A stretch of DNA of 64,000 nucleotides from Actinopolyspora halophila DSM 43834 (GTDB taxonomy: Bacteria; Actinomycetota; Actinomycetes; Mycobacteriales; Pseudonocardiaceae), in contig NZ_AQUI01000002.1 of NCBI RefSeq assembly GCF_000371785.1, positions 1,024,590 through 1,088,589 of the forward strand, written 5' to 3'. Shown here piece by piece: positions 58,203 through 64,000 of this stretch. The position numbers and the translations under genes are program-made. The notes under the pieces are model-generated. The model worked only from the letters and a program-made list of their open reading frames with translations. It searched no databases and was not told the DNA's origin. The first letter of the stretch is position 1; the number at the start of each line of letters is the position of its first letter.

Positions 58203-58699
58203 TCCCATCCGGACGCGGGCTCGCCCGATGCGCTCCGCCCGGTGTGCGGCGGTGTCGGGGCAGCGACGCGTGTTGCGGAGCTTTTTCGCCGGGCAGTGGG
58301 TTTTCCGGTGGGGTGGATTCGTCGGTGCGATCAGTGCCCCGAGCGTCCATATGTTGATACGCCGGTTCGGAAGACCTTCGTGATCATTCGTTCATCTCGG
58401 CGGTATCGAACGGATACCTCCGCTCAAGACCTCGACAACCGGCGATATACCCTTTCCCGGGGCGCCGGGCAGCGTGAGCGGCGGAGTCCTGCCGCGAGTG
58501 GTGGAGGATCCGTCTTGTCCGGATACTGGGAAACTGGGTTCTCGTCGTCCGAAACCGGATCGGGGCGGGGCGGTTTTCCACTGTCGGAAGCGCTTTCCGC
58601 ACGTACCGTTAGTGGATCGTGCTCCGGTTCGCCATGGACAAGGGCTTCGTGACCGCTATTGTTCGGTGCCACCCGTAAGAGTGATGCGAGGAGGCAGGG
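58203..58699. other. 497-bp intergenic region before the APC permease
   Basis: No convincing gene. A possible promoter for the permease is TGGACA (58635-58640), 16-bp spacer, TATTGT (58657-58662). A minus-strand frame at 58424-58672 (82 codons) has no family resemblance or start signal. Local AT content is raised near 58340-58460. Confidence 0.4.
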
Positions 58700-60205
58700 G
58701 TGCCAGGAAGCGGATTATGGCGCACCAAGACGGTCGAACAATCGATCTTGGACACGGACGAGCCGGACACCAAACTCCGGAAGAACCTCGGGACATGGGA
58801 TCTGATCGTTTTCGGGGTTTCGGTGGTCATCGGAGCCGGAATCTTCACCATCGCGGCTCAGACCGCAGGCGATGTTTCCGGGCCCTCGGTGTCGTTGGCT
58901 TTCCTGCTGGCCGCGGTCGCCTGTGCGTTGGCCGCGCTGTGCTACGCGGAATTCGCGTCCACCGTTCCGGTGGCGGGAAGCGCCTACACCTACTCCTACG
59001 CGACGTTCGGTGAATTCCTGGCCTGGATCATCGGGTGGGACCTGATCCTCGAGTTCTCCATAGCCGCCGCGGCGGTGGCCAAGGGGTGGTCCTCCTACCT
59101 GCACCAGGTGCTGTCGAGCATCGGGCTGTCGGTGGAGACGGCGATTCCGCTCGGCCCGCTGCAGCTCGACTGGGGGGCGATGCTGCTGGTGGCCGTTCTG
59201 GTCGGCGTGCTGGTGACCGGGACCAAGCTCTCCGCGCGGGTCAGCCTGGTCATAACCGCGATCAAGGTCTCGGTGGTTCTGTTCATCATCATCGCCGGGA
59301 TGGCCTACATCAAGCCGGACAACTACACCCCGTTCATTCCGCAGGCGCAGTCCGCCTCCGAGAGCGGTCCCGCCATCGAGCAGTCCCTGCTGTCCCTGAT
59401 CCTCGGCGGTGAGACCAGCAACTACGGGGTCTACGGCCTGCTCGCCGGGGCTTCGCTGGTGTTCTTCGCGTTCATCGGTTTCGACATCGTCGCCACCACG
59501 GCGGAGGAGACGCGCGATCCGCAGCGGAACGCCCCCCGGGGGATCCTCGGGTCGGTGGCGATAACCACCGGTCTCTACGTCGCGGTGGCGCTGGTGGTCA
59601 CCGGTATGACGCACTACACCAAGCTGGCCACGGGCCCCGATGGGGAAAGCGCCACCCTCGCCACGGCGTTCCAGCTCAACGGGGTGGACTGGGCGGCCAG
59701 CCTCATCTCGGTGGGCGCGCTGATCGGCCTGACCACCGTGGTGATGGTCCTGCTCCTTGGACAGACCAGGGTGCTGTTCGCCATGGCCAGGGACGGCCTG
59801 CTTCCCAGGGGACTGGCCAAGACGGATCAACGCAGGGGAACACCGGTGCGGACGACCGTGCTGGTCGGAGTGGTCGTGTTCCTCGCCGCGGGCCTCTTCC
59901 CGTTCAGCAGGTTGGCCGAGATGGTCAACGTGGGCACGCTGTTCGCGTTCAGCCTGGTCTCGATCGGGGTGATCGTGCTGCGCCGCAAGCGCCCCGACCT
60001 GCCGCGCGGTTTCCGTGCTCCGCTGGTCCCGTGGGTGCCCATCCTCGCGGTGGTCGCCTGCCTGTGGTTGATGATCAACCTCACCGCGCTGACCTGGGTC
60101 CGTTTCGGGATCTGGATGCTCGCCGGAGTGGTCGTCTACTTCGCCTACAGCCGGAGCCACTCGGTGCTCGCGCAGCGCGAGCGCGCGGGTCAACCGGAGG
60201 AGTGA
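58700..60205 (+). CDS. APC-family amino acid permease
   Basis: 501 residues from GTG 58700 (GAGGAGGCAGGG upstream). About 12 TMs. The signature loop VVIGAGIFTIAAQTAGD in TM1 and GAGASLVFFAFIGFDIVATTAEET-type TM6 region (GLLAGASLVFFAFIGFDIV) are typical of the cationic amino acid transporter (CAT) group. It imports amino acids by proton or sodium symport. Its position after manA parallels the permease next to manA in mycobacteria. Specificity unknown. Confidence 0.9.
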   Translation: MPGSGLWRTKTVEQSILDTDEPDTKLRKNLGTWDLIVFGVSVVIGAGIFTIAAQTAGDVSGPSVSLAFLLAAVACALAALCYAEFASTVPVAGSAYTYSYATFGEFLAWIIGWDLILEFSIAAAAVAKGWSSYLHQVLSSIGLSVETAIPLGPLQLDWGAMLLVAVLVGVLVTGTKLSARVSLVITAIKVSVVLFIIIAGMAYIKPDNYTPFIPQAQSASESGPAIEQSLLSLILGGETSNYGVYGLLAGASLVFFAFIGFDIVATTAEETRDPQRNAPRGILGSVAITTGLYVAVALVVTGMTHYTKLATGPDGESATLATAFQLNGVDWAASLISVGALIGLTTVVMVLLLGQTRVLFAMARDGLLPRGLAKTDQRRGTPVRTTVLVGVVVFLAAGLFPFSRLAEMVNVGTLFAFSLVSIGVIVLRRKRPDLPRGFRAPLVPWVPILAVVACLWLMINLTALTWVRFGIWMLAGVVVYFAYSRSHSVLAQRERAGQPEE

Positions 60206-60241
60206 GCGGTTCGTGCGGTACCGAGCACGACTGGGTACCGC

Positions 60242-60285
60242 GTGACCTCCGCCCCCGGGGAGGTCCTCCCGGGGGCGGAGGTCAC
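60242..60285. terminator. 18-bp stem bidirectional terminator
   Basis: GTGACCTCCGCCCCCGGG (60242-60259) pairs exactly with CCCGGGGGCGGAGGTCAC (60268-60285) around an 8-nt loop. It lies between the convergent permease and GNAT genes and would serve both. Confidence 0.85.
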
Positions 60286-60301
60286 CTTCGGAAGGCTCGG
60301 G

Positions 60302-60814
60302 TCAAGCGGTTCCGGAGGGAGCGGAGGTCAGCTCCGTCCCCTCCGTGCGGGAAGCGAGCCGCAGCCGCATGGCCGGGTAGGGACGTGCCTCGAAACCGAA
60401 CTCCCGGTACATGTTCGACCCCTCGCCGGTGGCGAACAGGTCGATGTCGGCCACTTCCGTTTCCGAACGGAACCAGTCGAGCAGTTGCCGCACGCAGGCA
60501 CGCGCGTAGCCCCTCCTGCGGTGGCCGACGGCTGTCACGACGTTCGAGACGCGGCCACGAATCCCCGTGGGGTTCGAGGGGCTGGGAGGGTCGTGGTTCA
60601 CCTCGCCGAGCGCGGCGGCGACCAGCTGTCCGTCCGAGATCTCGGTGACGACGACCAGCGCCTCGCCGCCGGCGATTTTCCGCGTGAACCACGATTCGGC
60701 CTGGGAACGCCAAGTGGGGTCCTCGGCGTTCCTGCCCATCGACTTGAACATCAGAGCTCGGAGCTCGACCAGTGCTTTCGTGTCGGCCGTTGTGGCTCTG
60801 CGGATATTCACCAT
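60302..60814 (-). CDS. GNAT-family N-acetyltransferase
   Basis: 170 residues from ATG 60814. GNAT fold: NIRRATTADTKALVELRALMF, VVTEISDGQLVAAALGEV, then the acetyl-CoA loop VTAVGHRRRGYARACVRQLLDWF and the end MYREFGFEARPYPAMRL. The loop V-G-H-R-R-R-G-Y-A matches the Q/RxxGxG/A motif. Substrate unknown. Single gene; the start of the next minus-strand gene is more than 2.7 kb away. Confidence 0.88.
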   Translation of the reverse strand: MVNIRRATTADTKALVELRALMFKSMGRNAEDPTWRSQAESWFTRKIAGGEALVVVTEISDGQLVAAALGEVNHDPPSPSNPTGIRGRVSNVVTAVGHRRRGYARACVRQLLDWFRSETEVADIDLFATGEGSNMYREFGFEARPYPAMRLRLASRTEGTELTSAPSGTA

Positions 60815-60885
60815 GAGGAATCATTGTCCTCGGTGGTGACCAGCGACGTCCACCGAACCCGACCGACGTCGGTGAGCGGCCCCGG

Positions 60886-63552
60886 TCAATGACCGGAGGG
60901 CCGCAGTGCGGGACCGCGTTCCCAGGGAGGCGTGATGCCGGGAGGGTCGATGATCTCGGGCGTGCCCTCGTGGACCGTCCCGTCCCCGAGATCCTCCTCC
61001 ACACCGGGCAGACCGTCCCCTCGGACGGGAGGGGGCGGCTCCGGGACATTCCTGGGGAGGTCCCCGGTTCGCTCCTCCGCGCCCCCGACGGGAGGCTCGT
61101 CCTCGAGAACGGTCTCCATGGCTATGACCGTTCCCTCACGTCGCGTCGACCCCTCCGGCTCGGTCCGCCGGGCCGTTCCGTTGGTGCGCGGTGCCGCTCC
61201 CGCGCAGGACCCCGCGACCGTCGTACGGAACGGAAGGTTCGTCCCGCGGGCGGGCGTTTCCAACCCGGCCGCCATGGAAACCGCTCGGTCCCACTCTGGA
61301 TCACCGCTGTACTCGGTGTGCCGCAGCAGCCCCGCGAGCCACCTCCGGTGTTCGAAGGGGCCACGCTGCGGGTCGGGAAGCCAGTGGTCACTGCCGAGTA
61401 CCAGCGCGCCGGTCGGTCCACGGGCCGCGGGCGGCAGCGGTCCTTCCGTGCCGTCCGCGCGGAAGCCGACTCCCAGCAGTTTGCCGTCGTAGACCTGCCT
61501 GCTCCACGTGGTTACCGCGCCGCCGAGCGGGTCCGTCCCGCGGCAGAGGGAGCGCCAGCGTCCCTGCAGGGAGCAGGCCAGCTCGCGTTGTGACCCGTGC
61601 CCGAGCACATCGGGAAAACCACGCGTGTACGCCCATTGGAGCTGGGAGCCCGCCGTGACGAGGCCGACTCTTCCCCTGTCCGACTCGTCCAGCCCGTGCA
61701 GCAGCCGGGCCGTCGCGACGGAGGCGAGCAGACTGCCCTGGCTGTGTCCGGACAACACCACCAGGGCGTGCGGATCCGAAAGGTGTTCGCGGGCTCTGTT
61801 GACCAGTTCGGGGATGACCTTCAGTGCGTAGCACGGGGGAACCACGGGATGGGCCTCCCGCGGCCAGAAGAGCGTGAGATCGCACAACACGCCCAGCGCC
61901 CTGGCTGTTCCGGGGCGGCGCACGGCAAGGTAGACGGTGCGGAGCAGAAACGCGGCGAGCGTGGCCAACGCCCCGACACCGAGGAACATCAGCCAACGGG
62001 CCCAGTCGGGCTGTTGTGGAGCCCACAGCCGCAGGATCGCGGCGAGTACCGCTCCGGCGGACAGCGCCCCCGCGAGTACGAGCACCAGCCGGTGGCCGTG
62101 CCCGCGTTGCAGCTCCGCCCACTTCCACGCGCGTTCGGAACTGCGCTGATCACCGGAACGACCGGCGTGCAGCAACTCGACCTCGGGCGAGACCGCGCTC
62201 TCGGACTGCAACGCACGCCACCAGCGCAGCAACGCCCACGGCACGATGACCAGTCCGGCGAGTACGAGCAGGGCCGTGGAAGTACCCCACAGCAGGGTGA
62301 CGGTGTCGTACGAGCCCGGTAGCCGCTGTTCGCTCCCCCCGAGGGCCTGTCGGGTGGTCAGCGTCAGGCCCGCGCCGAAGCCCGCTCCGAGCAGGCAGGC
62401 GATCAGCAGCACCGGGGCGGCGAACCACCCCCCTGCCCACGGGCGCAGTTTCTTCGGCAGGCGACGCCAGGAGGAGCGCGACAGCAGCACCGTGGGAATC
62501 AGAAGCAGTCCAACGTATCCGCAGGAGAGCAGCAGACCGAGCGTCAACGAACCGGTTACCGAGCCGGATCCGGCCAGAGGTCCGTTCAGGGGATCGGTCG
62601 CCGGTGCGGTCACGAGCACCAGCAGTGCCGCCACCGAAACGAGCGAAAGCCGGGTGTAGCGGGACAGCGTGCTCCGTACCGTCCGGCGGAAACGGTTGTC
62701 GGGCCTGTGGTCGGAGTCGGTCGGATCGTCCAGGGCGAGCACGCCCAGCACGCAGAGTCCCGTGAGAACGGCGGCACCCATCCAGCGGGGGTCCGCGGAA
62801 GCGGAGAACCCTCCCAGCGCCGTCAGCACCATCGTGCACAGCCCCGCGACGATGTGCAGGGTCCGCAGCGCGGAGGTCTCCGGATCCCGCACCACGCCCG
62901 CTCCGGGCAATTTCGGGTCCTGGGCGTGCTGCCCGGCTTCGGAGGTGGCCGGGGTGCACACGCGCCAGGACATCGCCGAGAGGCGGGACATGCCGAAGAG
63001 CACGGCCGCCACGAGGACCATCGCCAGGACCGAGCGCGGGGGCTGCGCGGTGCGCAGTCCGTCGGGAACGGCGCCGAGGCACCCCGAACCTGGTCGCAGG
63101 CACTGGGAGGCGAGCAGGTCCAGGCTGAGCACCGTCAGGTGCGCGATGAACAACATCGTCAACAGCAGGGCGGCCAGGCGCATCCCGGCGCGCAGCGCGG
63201 CTCCGAGGGAACGGACGGCACGCGTCCCCGCGTCGGTCGGGGGGAGCATCCAGTGCGCCATGTTCGCCAGGGCGAACGGGAACAGCAGGGCCCAGAGAGC
63301 CTTGCTTCCCCCCGAGGTCATGTCCCCCCACACGTACCCTTCGATCGAGCGGGGGACCGTACGTTCCCCCGCCGATAGGTCGGGCCCGGAGACCGGGCGC
63401 AGCAACCGGTCCGCCGGACGGACGATGCGTCCGATTCCGTCCCCGGCGACGTCCACGGAGGCGACCGAGTCGGTCAGGTCCTGCGGTTTCGTTCCGAGAA
63501 TGCCGTGTACCCGCAGCTCGACCACGCGAGTGTCCGGCCCGGGCACGTGCAC
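60886..63552 (-). CDS. large membrane protein with lipase/esterase-like alpha/beta-hydrolase motif
   Basis: 888 residues from GTG 63552. Starts VVELRVHGILGTKPQDL, an HG-type oxyanion-like element seen in lipase-like membrane proteins. About ten TMs lie between residues 80 and 560. The C-terminal cytoplasmic part has the nucleophile elbow VVLSGHSQGSLLASVATARLL (Ser in GHSQG) and a downstream DHWLPDPQRGPFEHRRW candidate Asp/His region. The tail (about 790-888) is proline/glutamate-rich. Function unknown; a membrane-embedded lipid hydrolase is a reasonable guess. Confidence 0.75.
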   Translation of the reverse strand: MHVPGPDTRVVELRVHGILGTKPQDLTDSVASVDVAGDGIGRIVRPADRLLRPVSGPDLSAGERTVPRSIEGYVWGDMTSGGSKALWALLFPFALANMAHWMLPPTDAGTRAVRSLGAALRAGMRLAALLLTMLFIAHLTVLSLDLLASQCLRPGSGCLGAVPDGLRTAQPPRSVLAMVLVAAVLFGMSRLSAMSWRVCTPATSEAGQHAQDPKLPGAGVVRDPETSALRTLHIVAGLCTMVLTALGGFSASADPRWMGAAVLTGLCVLGVLALDDPTDSDHRPDNRFRRTVRSTLSRYTRLSLVSVAALLVLVTAPATDPLNGPLAGSGSVTGSLTLGLLLSCGYVGLLLIPTVLLSRSSWRRLPKKLRPWAGGWFAAPVLLIACLLGAGFGAGLTLTTRQALGGSEQRLPGSYDTVTLLWGTSTALLVLAGLVIVPWALLRWWRALQSESAVSPEVELLHAGRSGDQRSSERAWKWAELQRGHGHRLVLVLAGALSAGAVLAAILRLWAPQQPDWARWLMFLGVGALATLAAFLLRTVYLAVRRPGTARALGVLCDLTLFWPREAHPVVPPCYALKVIPELVNRAREHLSDPHALVVLSGHSQGSLLASVATARLLHGLDESDRGRVGLVTAGSQLQWAYTRGFPDVLGHGSQRELACSLQGRWRSLCRGTDPLGGAVTTWSRQVYDGKLLGVGFRADGTEGPLPPAARGPTGALVLGSDHWLPDPQRGPFEHRRWLAGLLRHTEYSGDPEWDRAVSMAAGLETPARGTNLPFRTTVAGSCAGAAPRTNGTARRTEPEGSTRREGTVIAMETVLEDEPPVGGAEERTGDLPRNVPEPPPPVRGDGLPGVEEDLGDGTVHEGTPEIIDPPGITPPWERGPALRPSGH

Positions 63553-63734
63553 TGGTTCCTCCCGCGTGTCGGCGACGGCGCTGTTCGGTACGCGCTCTCA
63601 CCCGATTGTCTCTTGTCGACGGTCGTGTTGCGACCGTCGTGGTGGAGATTTTGCTCCGATTTCGGCGATGCCCCCAACCGTGTGAACGCTAAGAGTCCTC
63701 CGGACAGACGCGGGATCCGAAGCGCAGCCCGCCA

Positions 63735-63810
63735 CTCCGGGGCTCGCGTGGCTACCCGATGTCGGGGATCGGAGCAGCGAGACCCCGGCTGAGGTTCCCC
63801 ACGGAACCAC
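63735..63810 (+). repeat. dispersed intergenic element, partial copy 6
   Basis: CCGGGGCTCGC (63737-63747) pairs with GCGAG-A-CCCCGG (63777-63788) with one bulged A; these arms differ from all other copies. Core CTACCCGATGTCGGGG at 63752-63767; 3' end CTGAGGTTCCCCACGGAACC. The GTTGTGTAG segment is absent. The rest of the 346-bp gap 63553-63898 shows no gene. Confidence 0.65.
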
Positions 63811-63898
63811 CCGAGCAGACCGACCCGCGCGCTCTCTTGGCTCTTACGCGGGCACCCGCGCGAGGTTCCGTGGTGAGCGCTCAGTAGGGTTTGCCGAC

Positions 63899-64000
63899 GT
63901 GGGGCGGCTGATCGTGATCGAAGGTCTGGACGGCGCGGGCAAGCAGACGCTGGCCGATGGTTTGTCGGCCGAGTTGCGCGACAGGGGGCTCTCGGTGGGG
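63899..64000 (+). CDS. tmk: dTMP kinase, partial (5' end only)
   Basis: 34 codons from GTG 63899 to the window edge: GRLIVIEGLDGAGKQTLADGL, with P-loop GLDGAGKQT. The thymidylate kinase family starts exactly this way. It phosphorylates dTMP to dTDP. TAGGGT at 63885-63890 is a possible -10, and no Shine-Dalgarno is seen, so the transcript may be nearly leaderless. Confidence 0.85.
   Translation, partial: MGRLIVIEGLDGAGKQTLADGLSAELRDRGLSVG

Noticed and set aside
58424-58672. 82-codon minus-strand frame before the permease
   Set aside because: No ribosome-binding site, no conserved pattern and it covers the likely permease promoter.
58715-60193. 492-codon minus-strand open frame
   Set aside because: Antisense to the APC permease; extremely Arg/His/Gln-rich, no family resemblance.
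1-64000. CRISPR arrays, tRNA, rRNA, transposase genes, replication origin
   Set aside because: No regularly spaced direct repeats, no tRNA cloverleaf or rRNA sequence, and no DDE/serine recombinase motifs were seen.

Overview
The window is GC-rich actinobacterial chromosome, with strongly G/C-ending codons, many GTG starts and several start codons that look leaderless. Gene content and order resemble the mycobacterial block that runs from a GtrA protein and purK/purE through the LCP proteins, rml genes, wbbL, manC, fbiA/fbiB, whiB2, DUF3499, manB, manA and an APC permease. Here that backbone is interrupted by extra glycosyltransferases, type VII secretion (T7SS) substrate-like modules and Scr1-type XRE/DUF397 regulators. 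This points to a non-mycobacterial member of the Pseudonocardiales (Saccharopolyspora/Actinopolyspora type). The genus is an inference.

Layout. 1-2.9 kb: partial hisN (minus) divergent from a two-component system. 3.0-6.6 kb: secreted GH51 and Tat-type GH43 arabinofuranosidases. 7.0-11.3 kb: GtrA protein, an ECF sigma factor fused to a zinc-finger and membrane-anchored extracytoplasmic region, and an unrecognised gene. 11.6-14.8 kb: purK and purE, split by an XRE/DUF397 locus. 14.9-20.1 kb: thioesterase, TIGR03089 protein and two LCP cell-wall ligases. 20.3-35.3 kb: cell-wall glycan cluster (rmlB, rmlD, a VTT-type membrane protein, GT4, a GT2-GT4 fusion, GT2, two GT4, wbbL, manC), interrupted at 26.9-29.3 kb by a T7SS-type module. 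35.5-43.5 kb: accessory island with an orphan RHH antitoxin and decayed PIN toxin, a WXG-type effector candidate with duplicated putative immunity genes, a possible hsdR remnant, an XRE/DUF397 pair, and a third module that lacks its effector. 43.8-64 kb: fbiA-fbiB-NUDIX operon, M50 protease, whiB2, a giant membrane GT2, DUF3499, manB-Trm112-SIS-manA, APC permease, GNAT, a lipase-like membrane protein, and the start of tmk.

How the genes work together. manA, manB and manC supply GDP-mannose; rmlB and rmlD supply dTDP-rhamnose. The GT2/GT4 enzymes use such donors to build arabinogalactan linker or surface polysaccharide, and LCP proteins attach the polymer to peptidoglycan. fbiA and fbiB make coenzyme F420.

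Two observations stand out. First, a family of YbaB/EspC-like chaperone + WXG effector + membrane-protein modules, with a cassette-like duplication (a 137-bp perfect direct repeat and a displaced effector 3' tip). Second, a dispersed intergenic element in six places, with a conserved core and covarying stem arms, which looks like an undescribed structured repeat. All functional calls rest on reading the sequence; no database search was possible.
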